Shown here: positions 41,122 through 49,884 of the stretch, one piece after another
Layout: every line of letters begins with the position of its first letter
How positions within the stretch are numbered: position 1 is the stretch's first letter
Source of the DNA: JBBECE01 sp964574935
Lineage (GTDB): Bacteria; Pseudomonadota; Alphaproteobacteria; Rhizobiales; Devosiaceae
Direction of reading: 5' to 3'
Assembly: GCA_964574935.1 (NCBI GenBank)
Contig: CAZNOZ010000010.1
Location: forward strand, 1 to 64,000
Length of the DNA: 64,000 bases
Made by a program: the position numbers and the translations under genes
The notes under the pieces: model-generated
Told to the model about the DNA's origin: nothing
The model's database searches: none
Seen by the model: the letters and a program-made list of their open reading frames with translations, nothing else

Positions 41122-41720
41122 TCGAGATCTTCGTCAGCTCAATCCTTTCGGAGAACCTCGTCCTCTCCGCGTTCCTGGGCATGTGCACCTATCTGGCGAT
41201 CTCCAAGCGCCTGGACACGGCGCTCGGGCTCGGCATCGCCGTCGTCGCGGTTCAGACGGTCACCGTTCCGCTCAACCATCTCATCCACGTGTTCGTCCTC
41301 GAGCCGGGGGCGCTGGCTTGGGCGGGGCTGCCAGACGTCGATCTGGGCTTTCTCGAGCTCATCAGCTTCATCGGCGTCATCGCCGCCAGCGTCCAGATCC
41401 TCGAAATGGTGCTCGACCGCTATGTGCCGGCGCTGTATCGGGCCCTCGGCATCTTCCTGCCGCTGATCACCGTCAATTGCGCCATCCTGGGCGGCTCCCT
41501 GTTCATGGTCGAGCGCAACTACGACTTCGCCGAGAGCGTCGTCTACGGCGTCTCGAGCGGGCTGGGCTGGGCGCTGGCGATCGCCGCGCTGGCGGCCATA
41601 CGCGAACGCTTGCGCTACTCCGACATGCCCAAATCCCTGCAGGGACTCGGCATGACATTCCTCGTTACCGGGCTGATGTCGATGGGCTTTTCCGCCTTCG
41701 CGGGTCTGAACACCCCATGA
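41118..41720 (+). CDS. nqrE: Na+-translocating NADH:quinone reductase subunit E
   Basis: 200 residues, standard length. The two iron-sulfur cysteines are in FLGMCTYLAISKRLDTALGL and FLPLITVNCAILGGSLF. The QTVTVPLNHLIHVFVLEPGA stretch and the SAFAGLNTP end are typical of NqrE and separate it from RnfA. It has six membrane helices in inverted topology to NqrD, and ATGA overlaps on both sides. Confidence 0.95.
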   Translation: MIEIFVSSILSENLVLSAFLGMCTYLAISKRLDTALGLGIAVVAVQTVTVPLNHLIHVFVLEPGALAWAGLPDVDLGFLELISFIGVIAASVQILEMVLDRYVPALYRALGIFLPLITVNCAILGGSLFMVERNYDFAESVVYGVSSGLGWALAIAALAAIRERLRYSDMPKSLQGLGMTFLVTGLMSMGFSAFAGLNTP

Positions 41721-42937
41721 GCGAAATCCTCATCGGCTCGGCGGCATTCACGGTCATCGTCCTGGCGTTGGCGCTAGCGGTCATCGCCGCGCGCGCCTTC
41801 GTCCTGCCCTCGCGCACCGTTGAGATCACGGTCAACGACAATCCGCCCTTGCCCGCATCCACCGGCGGCAAGCTGCTCGGGGTCCTTCACGACGCCGGCA
41901 TCCCGGTTCCCTCCGCCTGCGCCGGCGCCGGCACCTGCGGGCTGTGCCGGGTGACGGTCACCTCCGGCGGCGGCGAGACCCTGCCGACCGAGGCGGCCCG
42001 GATGTCCAAGCCCGAAATCCGCGCCGGCCTGCGCCTGGCCTGCCAGGTCACCATACGCAACGACCTCACCGTCACCGTCCCCGATGAGATACTCAGCGTC
42101 GCCAGCTACAAGTGCGTGGTCGCCGAGGCCAAAATGCTCTCGCCGCTCATTCGGGAGATCACGCTGCAGCTTCCTTCTGACGCCGATTTCGATTTTCGCC
42201 CCGGCGCCTTCGTTCAGGTCACCGCGCCCGCCTATCAGATGGCTCTTTCCCAGATCGAGCTGGACGAGGGGTTGGCCGAGGAGTGGCGCCGGATGAAGAT
42301 CGATCAGATGACCGCCTCATCCGATCAGCCCGAAATCCGCGCCTATTCCATCGCCAACACCCCCGCCGACCAGGGCCGCGTCGTGCTGCTGGTCCGCCTC
42401 GCCGTGCCCCCGCCGCACCAGACGGGAATACCGCCGGGGGTCGTCTCCTCTTATCTCTTCGGGCTCAAGGCGGGCGACGAGCTCACCGTCGCCGGCCCCT
42501 ACGGGACATTCTCCGCCACCGATACCGACCGCGAAATGGTTCTGATCGGCGGCGGCGTCGGCATGGCGCCCCTCAGAGCCATCATTTTCGATCAGCTCGA
42601 GCAGCGCCACACCAGACGCAAACTCACCTTCTGGTACGGCGCCCGCAGCCGCAAGGACCTGTTCTACGCCGATGAGTTCGACGCCCTCGCCGCTTCCCAC
42701 GACAATTTCGACTGGACGGTGGCGCTTTCCGATCCGGCGCCTGACGAAGACTGGGACGGGCCGACCGGCTTCATCCACGCCGTCGCCTACGCGAACTATC
42801 TCAAGGACCACCCGGCGCCGGAGGACTGCGAGTACTATCTGTGCGGCCCCCCGCTGATGATCGAGGCGGTTCTCGCCATGCTCGACCAATGCGGGGTCGA
42901 CGAAGAGGCGATCTTCAATGACGATTTCGGAGCCTGA
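41717..42937 (+). CDS. nqrF: Na+-translocating NADH:quinone reductase subunit F
   Basis: 406 residues. An N-terminal membrane helix (AAFTVIVLALALAVIAARAF) precedes a 2Fe-2S ferredoxin domain with Cys68, Cys74, Cys77 and Cys109 (SACAGAGTCGLCRV; LACQV). The FAD domain has RAYSIANTPADQGR, and the NADH domain has VLIGGGVGMAPLRAIIFDQL and YYLCGPPLMIEAVLAML. NqrF takes electrons from NADH and passes them to the FeS centre of NqrD/E. It is the last structural nqr gene; apbE starts three bases later. Confidence 0.96.
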   Translation: MSEILIGSAAFTVIVLALALAVIAARAFVLPSRTVEITVNDNPPLPASTGGKLLGVLHDAGIPVPSACAGAGTCGLCRVTVTSGGGETLPTEAARMSKPEIRAGLRLACQVTIRNDLTVTVPDEILSVASYKCVVAEAKMLSPLIREITLQLPSDADFDFRPGAFVQVTAPAYQMALSQIELDEGLAEEWRRMKIDQMTASSDQPEIRAYSIANTPADQGRVVLLVRLAVPPPHQTGIPPGVVSSYLFGLKAGDELTVAGPYGTFSATDTDREMVLIGGGVGMAPLRAIIFDQLEQRHTRRKLTFWYGARSRKDLFYADEFDALAASHDNFDWTVALSDPAPDEDWDGPTGFIHAVAYANYLKDHPAPEDCEYYLCGPPLMIEAVLAMLDQCGVDEEAIFNDDFGA

Positions 42938-42940
42938 GCG

Positions 42941-43903
42941 ATGCGCCTGACGAGACGCGATTGCCTGATCGGCGGGGCCGGGGCGGCGTTGTCGGCCCTG
43001 CTGCCGGCGAGCCGTGTGGCCGCCGCGGGCGACACCGTCGGCGGGCTGGCCTTCGGCACCTACTGGCGGGCCTCGCTGCCCGCCGGCGCCGACACGGCGC
43101 TGGCGACGGCGCGCATCGAGGCGATCATCGAGGAAATCGACCGGACCATGTCGCCGTTCCGCGCCGATTCCGACGTCTTCCGCTTCAACCGCGCCCGCAC
43201 GACCGACTGGCTGCCGGCCCCGGCCGCGCTTTCGACCGTCGTCGCCGAGGCGCTGTCCACCGCACACTCGACCGACGGCGCCTTCGAGCCCACGATCGGG
43301 CCCCTTGTCGGGCGCTACGGGTTCGGCCCGATCGCAAGCCCGCTCGTCGGCAGCTATGCCGAGATCTCGGTGCGCGCCGACGCCATCCGCAAGGCCCGCC
43401 CGGAGCTGACCGTCGACCCCTGCGGCATCGCCAAGGGTTACGCGCTCGACCGGATCGTGGCGGCGCTCGAAGCGCTCGGTCACCCCCGCTTCCTCGTCGA
43501 ACTCGGCGGCGAGGTCTATGCCGCCGGCGACCGCTGGCAGATCGGCATCGAACGGCCGCTGCCCGGCCCGCTCGCGATCCAACGCATCCTCGGCCTCAGG
43601 GGACTGGCGGTCGCCACCTCCGGCGACCAATACAACGGGTACGAATTCGCCGGCCGCCGCCTCAGCCACATCATCGACCCCGCCACCGGCCAACCGGTCG
43701 CCAACAAGGTCGCGTCGGTCTCGGTGATCTCGCCCTCGGCAATGCTCGCGGACGCCTTCGCGACTGCGCTGACGGTGATGGGTCCCGAACGCGGCGGCGA
43801 ACTCGCCGAGCGCCTGGGGCTTCCGAGCCTGTTCCTCCTGCACACGCCGGATGGCGTCGAAGAGATGGCGGTGGGCGGCTTTGAGACCTACATTGTGGCC
43901 TAG
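42941..43903 (+). CDS. apbE: FAD:protein FMN transferase ApbE
   Basis: 320 residues with a Tat-like or Sec export signal (RRDCLIGGAGAALSALLPAS). ApbE motifs are FGTYWRASLP, DRTMSPFRADSDVFRFNR, DPCGIAKGYALDRIVAALE, LVELGGEVYAAG and the metal-binding HIIDPATGQPVAN. It covalently attaches FMN to Thr in SGAT-type motifs. In this operon only NqrC carries such a motif. Confidence 0.95.
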   Translation: MRLTRRDCLIGGAGAALSALLPASRVAAAGDTVGGLAFGTYWRASLPAGADTALATARIEAIIEEIDRTMSPFRADSDVFRFNRARTTDWLPAPAALSTVVAEALSTAHSTDGAFEPTIGPLVGRYGFGPIASPLVGSYAEISVRADAIRKARPELTVDPCGIAKGYALDRIVAALEALGHPRFLVELGGEVYAAGDRWQIGIERPLPGPLAIQRILGLRGLAVATSGDQYNGYEFAGRRLSHIIDPATGQPVANKVASVSVISPSAMLADAFATALTVMGPERGGELAERLGLPSLFLLHTPDGVEEMAVGGFETYIVA

Positions 43904-43915
43904 GAGGCAAGTCGG

Positions 43916-44083
43916 ATGCACACGATCCTCGTAAGCCTTGTGATCTTCCCTCTGTCCGTGGGCGCCCTGGCGGTCGGGCTCCTGTTCGGGCGCCCGCCGA
44001 TCAAGGGATCGTGCGGCGGGGTCGCCTGCCGGCTGGGGCTTGAATGCGATGGCTGCCGTCACCCTGGCAAGGAGACCCGTTGA
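43916..44083 (+). CDS. nqrM: NqrM maturation factor (DUF539), 55 residues
   Basis: MHTILVSLVIFPLSVGALAV forms one membrane helix. The tail GSCGGVACRLGLECDGC has the four cysteines (residues 33, 38, 44 and 47) that define NqrM. A strong AGGAGG precedes the ATG. NqrM delivers iron to the Cys4 [Fe] centre in NqrD/E and is needed for assembly. Its stop overlaps the CBS gene by one base. Confidence 0.9.
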   Translation: MHTILVSLVIFPLSVGALAVGLLFGRPPIKGSCGGVACRLGLECDGCRHPGKETR

Positions 44084-44493
44084 TGGCCGCGCGGGTCGCC
44101 GTATCGGGCTACATGGCCACCGATCTGATTTCGCTGACGCCCGACACCGGAATCATCCAGGCCATGACGACCCTGCTCGACAACCGGATCTCCGGCGCTC
44201 CCGTGCTCGACAAGAACGGGCGTCTGGTCGGCGTTCTGTCCCAGAAGGACTGCCTGCGCGCCGCCCTCAACGCCAGCTACCACCAGGAGCTCGGCGGCAT
44301 TGTCGGCGACTATATGAGCACCGAGGTCGAGACCATCGACGAAGACCTCGACATCGTGCAGGCCGCCGAACGCTTCATCGCCAGCCCCTTTCGCCGCTTT
44401 CCGGTCACCCGCCGGGGCCGCCTGGTGGGGCAGATCTCCCGCGCCGATCTGCTGCGGGCGCTGGTCGAACAATGGGGCAAGCGGCGCGGCTGA
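44083..44493 (+). CDS. Tandem CBS-domain protein
   Basis: 136 residues from the ATG at 44083, overlapping the nqrM stop. Two CBS motifs are present: VSGYMATDLISLTPDTGIIQ with ISGAPVLDKNGRLVGVLSQKD, and VGDYMSTEVETIDEDLDIVQ with FRRFPVTRRGRLVGQISRAD. Stand-alone CBS pairs bind AMP/ATP or SAM and tune partner enzymes or transporters. Placement as the last gene of the nqr unit suggests nucleotide-dependent control of NQR or of its expression; this is inference. Confidence 0.9.
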   Translation: MAARVAVSGYMATDLISLTPDTGIIQAMTTLLDNRISGAPVLDKNGRLVGVLSQKDCLRAALNASYHQELGGIVGDYMSTEVETIDEDLDIVQAAERFIASPFRRFPVTRRGRLVGQISRADLLRALVEQWGKRRG

Positions 44494-44647
44494 TCGCCGC
44501 CGCCCCCCTGCGAAACCTACGACTTGATCGAATTCCATTGCGCCAGATCAACACGGCTCGCAATTCGTAGCAGTAACAGTTGCCGCCTCCCCTGCATGAC
44601 GGCATCATGAAGAGCGGCATGACAATCTTTCGTCGGGATATAGCGCC

Positions 44648-46321
44648 ATGAGCCTGATACCCAAGGACCTCACCCCGGTCTTGCAGGAGACCGTCGGCAG
44701 GGGTGCCGGACCGGTGCGCTGGCAGCATCCGGCGTGGGTCGATCAGTTGCCGCCCTGCAATCACGCCTGTCCGGCCGGCGAAGACATCCAGGGCTGGCTG
44801 GCGCTGGCGCGTGAAGGCGAGTTCGAAGCGGCTTGGCGCCTTCTTGTCGCCGACAATCCCCTGCCGGGAATTCATGGGCGCGCCTGCTACCATCCCTGCG
44901 AAACGAGCTGCAATCGCAAGGACCTCGACGAGCCGGTCGCCATTCACGCCGTCGAGCGCTTTCTCGGCGATCAGGCGCGCGCCGCGGGCTGGCGCGTCGA
45001 GCCCGGCGCCGAAACGGGTAAGAAGGTTCTGATCGTCGGGGCCGGACCGGCGGGGCTTTCCTGCGCCTGGCATTTGCGGCGCATGGGCCACGCCGTCGAA
45101 ATCCGCGACTCGAGCCCCGAACCGGGCGGCATGCTCCACTATGGCATTCCCGCCTACCGCCTGCCGCGCTCCGAACTTCTCGGCGAAATCGAGCGCATCG
45201 GGGAAATCGGCGCGACGTTGAACATGAACACCACCGTCGAGGACGTGGTCGGCGAGATGGCCTCCGGCGGCTTCGACGCCGCCTTCGTCGCCATCGGCAC
45301 CCATGTCGGCAATCACCTCGACATTCCGGCCGCCGACGGGCGCCAGATGGTCGACGCCGTCTCGATGCTCGAACAGGTCGAGAAGGGCAACGCCCCCAAG
45401 CTCGGTCGGGTGGTGGCAGTGGTCGGCGGCGGCAACACCGCCATGGACGCCGCCCGCGTCGCCAGGCGCCTGGGCGCCGAAGAGGCGATCCTTGTCTATC
45501 GCCGCGATCGGGCCCACATGCGCGCCGACCCCTACGAGGCCGACGAGGCGTTCCTCGAAGGCGTCAAGGCGAAGTGGCTGACGGTGCCGACCCGGTTTTC
45601 GAAGGAAGGCGTCACGGTCGAGCGGATATCCCTGGGCGAGGACGGCTCGCTCAACCCGACCGGCGAGTTCGAGACGTTGCCGGTCGACGCCCTGGTTCTG
45701 GCGCTCGGCCAGCACGCCGATGTCGGTTTCCTGCGCAAGGTGCCGGGCATCGAAATCGACACCTCCGACACCGTTGCCGTCGACGCGCAACTGATGACCG
45801 GCCATCCCGGCATCTTCGCCGGCGGCGATCTGGTCGGCGGGCTGATGACGATGACGGCCGCCACCGGCCACGGCAAGAAGGCGGCGCGCGCCGTCGACGC
45901 CTGGCTCAAGGGCGGCGTCTACCAGACCCCGCCCAAGCACGATCTCATCGAGTTTGAGAAGCTCAACCTGCCGGTCTATCTCGACGCCGGCCGCTCGCGG
46001 CCGAGCGAATTGCCGGCCGAGGCGCGCACCGGCTTCGCCGAGGTGGTCGCCGGCATCGACGCGCATCAGGCCGCCTACGAATCCGACCGCTGCATGTCCT
46101 GCGGCAATTGCTTCGAGTGCGACAACTGCCTGGCGGCATGCCCCGAGCAGGCAATCACCAAGGTCTCCGGCGATCCGAAATACGAGGTCGACCTGACCCT
46201 TTGCACGGGATGCGCCGTGTGCTTCGACCAATGCCCCTGCCACGCCATCGAGATGGTGTCCGAACCCCAGGCGGCGGCCGGCGACCGGCGCGCCCCCACC
46301 CATTTCCGGGTGCGACCGTGA
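44648..46321 (+). CDS. GltD-like NADPH oxidoreductase with ferredoxin domain
   Basis: 557 residues. The N-terminal Fe-S helical domain has CNHACPAGEDIQGWL and CYHPCETSCNRKDLDEPVAI. Next come the FAD motif VLIVGAGPAGLSCAWHLRRM, the NAD(P) motif VAVVGGGNTAMDAARVARRL, and GHPGIFAGGDLVGGLMTMTA. A C-terminal 2x4Fe-4S ferredoxin (CMSCGNCFECDNCLAACPEQ; CTGCAVCFDQCPCHAI) distinguishes it from plain glutamate synthase small subunits. It should move electrons between NADPH and ferredoxin-type centres. The next gene is PFOR, 11 bases on, so it probably recycles PFOR electrons. A degenerate FNR-like box (TTGA-N6-TCCA, 44524) precedes it. Confidence 0.9.
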   Translation: MSLIPKDLTPVLQETVGRGAGPVRWQHPAWVDQLPPCNHACPAGEDIQGWLALAREGEFEAAWRLLVADNPLPGIHGRACYHPCETSCNRKDLDEPVAIHAVERFLGDQARAAGWRVEPGAETGKKVLIVGAGPAGLSCAWHLRRMGHAVEIRDSSPEPGGMLHYGIPAYRLPRSELLGEIERIGEIGATLNMNTTVEDVVGEMASGGFDAAFVAIGTHVGNHLDIPAADGRQMVDAVSMLEQVEKGNAPKLGRVVAVVGGGNTAMDAARVARRLGAEEAILVYRRDRAHMRADPYEADEAFLEGVKAKWLTVPTRFSKEGVTVERISLGEDGSLNPTGEFETLPVDALVLALGQHADVGFLRKVPGIEIDTSDTVAVDAQLMTGHPGIFAGGDLVGGLMTMTAATGHGKKAARAVDAWLKGGVYQTPPKHDLIEFEKLNLPVYLDAGRSRPSELPAEARTGFAEVVAGIDAHQAAYESDRCMSCGNCFECDNCLAACPEQAITKVSGDPKYEVDLTLCTGCAVCFDQCPCHAIEMVSEPQAAAGDRRAPTHFRVRP

Positions 46322-46332
46322 AGGGGGCGGCG

Positions 46333-49300
46333 ATGGCCACCGAGACAATGGACGGCAACGCTGCGGTCGCCCATGTCGCCTATCGCGTCAACGAGGTTTG
46401 CGCGATCTACCCGATCACGCCCTCCTCGCCGATGGCCGAGCTGGCCGACGAATGGTCGTCCAAGAAGATCCCGAACATCTGGGGCGGCGTGCCGGTGGTC
46501 CAGGAGATGCAATCGGAGGGCGGCGCCGCCGGCGCGGTCCACGGCTCGCTGCAGTCGGGGGCGCTGACGACAACCTTCACCGCCTCCCAGGGGCTGCTTC
46601 TGATGCTGCCCAACATGTTCAAGATCGCCGGCGAGCTGACCCCGACCGTCTTCCACGTCGCCGCCCGCTCGATCGCCACCCAGGCGCTGTCGATCTTCGG
46701 CGACCATCAGGACATCATGGCGGTGCGCGCCGCCGGCTTCGGCATGATCGGCGCCGCCTCGGTGCAGGAGGCCCACGATCTGGCGCTGATTGCCCAGGCC
46801 GCGACGCTCGAGTCCCGGGTGCCCTTCATCCACTTCATGGACGGCTTCAGGACCTCCCACGAGGTCAACACCCTCACCCTTATTCCCGACGACGCCATCC
46901 GGGCGATGATCGACGACGAGCTGGTGCGGGCCCACCGCGTCCGCGCCCTGAGCCCCGAGCATCCCGTCGTGCGCGGCACCGCCCACAATCCCGACACCTA
47001 TTTCCAGGCCCGCGAGACCACCAACCCCTACTATGCCGCCACCCCGGCAATCGTGAAGTCCGCGATGGATCGCTTTGCCGAACTGACCGGACGCGCGTAT
47101 CACCTGTTCCGCTACGTCGGACACGATGCCCCCGAGCGGCTGGTGATCTCGATGGGCTCCGGCGCCGAGGTCGTGCGCGAGACCGCGCAATCGATGGCGG
47201 CCAAGGGCGACAAGGTCGGCGCCCTGCAGGTGGTCCTCTACCGGCCGTTCTCGGTCGCCGATTTCCTGGCGGCGGTGCCCGATTCGGTGCAATCGATCGC
47301 CGTGCTCGACCGCACCAAGGAGCCCGGCGGCACCGGCGAACCGCTGTATCAGGACGTCGTCACCGCCCTCGCCGCCGCCGGCCGTCCGATTCGGGTCATC
47401 GGCGGGCGCTACGGGCTCTCCTCCAAGGATTTCCGCCCCGGCATGGTCAAGGCGGTCTTCGACGAACTCGCCGCCGCCGAGCCGAAGAACAACTTCACCG
47501 TCGGCATCGACGACGACGTTTCCGGCACCAGCCTTCAATTCGACCCCGACCTCGATATCGAGCCCGAGGGCACGACCCGGGCCCTGTTTTTCGGGCTCGG
47601 CGCCGACGGCACGGTGGGCGCCAACAAGAACTCCGTGAAGATCCTGGCCGAGGAGGAGGGGCGCTTCGCGCAGGGCTATTTCGTCTACGATTCCCACAAG
47701 TCCGGCGCCGAGACAATTTCGCATCTGCGCTTCGGCGGCGAGCCCGTCCGGGCGCCCTATCTCATTCGTCAGGCGAGCTTCGTGGCCTGCCACAAGTTCG
47801 AATTTCTCGAAAAGCTCGATGTGCTCGGGGCCGCCGCCCCCGGCGCCACCTTCCTGCTCAACGCCCCGCAACCGCCCGACGAGGTATGGGACGCCCTGCC
47901 ACGGTCGGTGCAGGCCCACATCATCGACAAGAAGCTCAAATTCCACGTCATCGACGCCAGCGGCGTCGCCCAGGAGCTGGGGTTGGGCCCCCGCGTCAAC
48001 ACGATCCTGCAGACCTGCTTTTTCGCCATCTCCGGGGTTCTGCCCCGCGACGAGGCGATCTCCCGCATCAAGGCGTCGATCGAGAAGTCCTACGGCCGCA
48101 AGGGCGGCGCCATCGTCCGCCGCAACTTCGCCGCCGTCGACGCGGCGCTCGAGCACCTGCACGAAGTCGACGTGCCCAAGAAGGTCACGGCCACCACCGA
48201 CCTCAAGCCGCCGGTTCCCGCCGACGCCCCGGAATTCGTGCGCAAGGTCACCGGTGAGATGCTGGCCGGCCGCGGCGATGGCATCCCGGTTTCCGCCATG
48301 CCGGTCGACGGCACCTTCCCGCCCGGCACCACTGCCTACGAAAAGCGCAACATCTCCGACGAGGTCGCCGCCTGGGACCCGGATATCTGCATCCAGTGCG
48401 GGCAGTGCTCGATCGTCTGCCCGCACTCGGTCATCCGCACCAAATACTACGAGGAATCGGGCCTCGAGGGCGCCCCCGACGGCTTCCCCTCGGCGCCCAT
48501 CAACGCCCGCGGCTTCCCCGGCTCCCGCTACACCCTGCAGGTCTATGTCGAGGACTGCACGGGCTGCGCCCTGTGCGTCGAGAACTGCCCCGTCAACAGC
48601 CCCACCGAGCCCGGCCGCAAGGCCATCAACCTCGTCGACAAGCGCCCGATCCTCGAAACCGAGCGGCACAACATCGCCTTTTTCGAGACCCTGCCGCTTC
48701 CCGAACGCTCGCGGGTGAACTTCGCCAACGTGCGCGGCGTGCAGTTCCTCGATCCGCTCTTCGAGTTCAACGGCGCCTGCGCGGGCTGCGGGGAGACCCC
48801 GTATCTCAAGCTCCTCAGCCAGCTTTTCGGCGACCGGCTGCAGATCGCCAACGCCACCGGCTGTTCGTCGATCTATGGCGGCAACCTGCCGACCACCCCC
48901 TGGCGCGCCGGCGCCGACGGACGCGGGCCGGCCTGGTCGAATTCGCTGTTCGAGGACAATGCCGAGTTCGGGCTCGGTTTCCGCCTCGCCATCGACAAGC
49001 AGACCGAGGCCGCACGAACTCTGGTCGAAGCCCTGGCCGGCGAGGTCGGCGAGGAGCTGGTGCAATCGATCCTGACCGCGCCGCAGCTCACCGAGAGCGA
49101 TTTCGTCGCCCAGCGGCAACGGGTGGCACAGCTGCGCGCCAAGCTCGAGGGCCGGACCGACGAGGCTTCGGTGACCCTTGGCTCGCTGATCGACTATCTG
49201 GTGCGGCGTAGCGTCTGGATCGTCGGCGGCGACGGCTGGGCCTACGACATCGGCTATGGCGGGCTCGATCACGTCCTCGCCCAGGACCGCGACGTCAACC

Positions 49301-49884
49301 TGCTGGTCCTCGACACCGAGGTCTACTCCAACACCGGCGGGCAGTCCTCGAAGGCCACGCCCCTGGGGGCATCCGCCAAGTTCGCCGCCGCCGGCAAGCG
49401 GGTGCCGCGCAAGGACCTGGCGATGCAGGTGATCGCCTACGGCTATGTCTACGTCGCCCAGATCGCCATGGGCGCCAATCCCGAGCAGGCGCTTGTCGCC
49501 TTCCGCGAGGCCGAGGCCTATCCCGGCCCCTCGCTCATTCTCGCCTACTCGCACTGCATCGCCCACGGCATCGACATGCGCGACGGCATGAAGCAGCAGG
49601 CGCGCGCCACCGCGTCGGGCTATTGGCCGCTGTTCCGTTACGATCCCACCCGCCGCCGGCACGGCGAGAACCCCTTCCGGCTCGACAGCCCGCGCCCGCG
49701 CCTCAAGCTCGAGGACTTCGCCTATCGCGAGCTGCGCTTCCGGATTCTCACCAAGCTCGATCCGGAGGGCGCCGCGACCATGCTGCGCCAGGCCCAGGCG
49801 GCCGCCGACGAGCGCTACCGCAACTATGAGGATCTCGCCGGCCGCGACGGCAGCCGGTTCCTGCCGAACTGGGAGCAGGCATGA
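46333..49884 (+). CDS. nifJ: Pyruvate:ferredoxin (flavodoxin) oxidoreductase
   Basis: 1183 residues from the ATG at 46333 behind AAGGGGGC; a GTG at 46318 is possible. Domains are the TPP pyrimidine domain (ETMDGNAAVAHVAYRVNEVC, YPITPSSPMAELADEW), the CoA/transketolase-like part, an internal 2x4Fe-4S ferredoxin (CIQCGQCSIVCPHSVI; CTGCALCVENCPV), and the TPP pyrophosphate domain with CAGCGETPYLK, GGDGWAYDIGYGGLDHV and NTGGQSSKATPLG. It converts pyruvate to acetyl-CoA, CO2 and reduced ferredoxin and is reversible. It is an unusual enzyme for an alphaproteobacterium with aerobic aromatic catabolism. Confidence 0.96.
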   Translation: MATETMDGNAAVAHVAYRVNEVCAIYPITPSSPMAELADEWSSKKIPNIWGGVPVVQEMQSEGGAAGAVHGSLQSGALTTTFTASQGLLLMLPNMFKIAGELTPTVFHVAARSIATQALSIFGDHQDIMAVRAAGFGMIGAASVQEAHDLALIAQAATLESRVPFIHFMDGFRTSHEVNTLTLIPDDAIRAMIDDELVRAHRVRALSPEHPVVRGTAHNPDTYFQARETTNPYYAATPAIVKSAMDRFAELTGRAYHLFRYVGHDAPERLVISMGSGAEVVRETAQSMAAKGDKVGALQVVLYRPFSVADFLAAVPDSVQSIAVLDRTKEPGGTGEPLYQDVVTALAAAGRPIRVIGGRYGLSSKDFRPGMVKAVFDELAAAEPKNNFTVGIDDDVSGTSLQFDPDLDIEPEGTTRALFFGLGADGTVGANKNSVKILAEEEGRFAQGYFVYDSHKSGAETISHLRFGGEPVRAPYLIRQASFVACHKFEFLEKLDVLGAAAPGATFLLNAPQPPDEVWDALPRSVQAHIIDKKLKFHVIDASGVAQELGLGPRVNTILQTCFFAISGVLPRDEAISRIKASIEKSYGRKGGAIVRRNFAAVDAALEHLHEVDVPKKVTATTDLKPPVPADAPEFVRKVTGEMLAGRGDGIPVSAMPVDGTFPPGTTAYEKRNISDEVAAWDPDICIQCGQCSIVCPHSVIRTKYYEESGLEGAPDGFPSAPINARGFPGSRYTLQVYVEDCTGCALCVENCPVNSPTEPGRKAINLVDKRPILETERHNIAFFETLPLPERSRVNFANVRGVQFLDPLFEFNGACAGCGETPYLKLLSQLFGDRLQIANATGCSSIYGGNLPTTPWRAGADGRGPAWSNSLFEDNAEFGLGFRLAIDKQTEAARTLVEALAGEVGEELVQSILTAPQLTESDFVAQRQRVAQLRAKLEGRTDEASVTLGSLIDYLVRRSVWIVGGDGWAYDIGYGGLDHVLAQDRDVNLLVLDTEVYSNTGGQSSKATPLGASAKFAAAGKRVPRKDLAMQVIAYGYVYVAQIAMGANPEQALVAFREAEAYPGPSLILAYSHCIAHGIDMRDGMKQQARATASGYWPLFRYDPTRRRHGENPFRLDSPRPRLKLEDFAYRELRFRILTKLDPEGAATMLRQAQAAADERYRNYEDLAGRDGSRFLPNWEQA

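Noticed and set aside
37580..42937. Rnf complex instead of NQR
   Set aside because: There is no RnfB or RnfC. NqrA and an NqrF with 2Fe-2S/FAD/NADH domains plus NqrM are present, and RnfG/D-like features are explained by NqrC/B.
44524..44537. FNR box TTGATCGAATTCCA before the GltD-like gene
   Set aside because: The second half-site has two mismatches, so it is mentioned only as degenerate support and not annotated.
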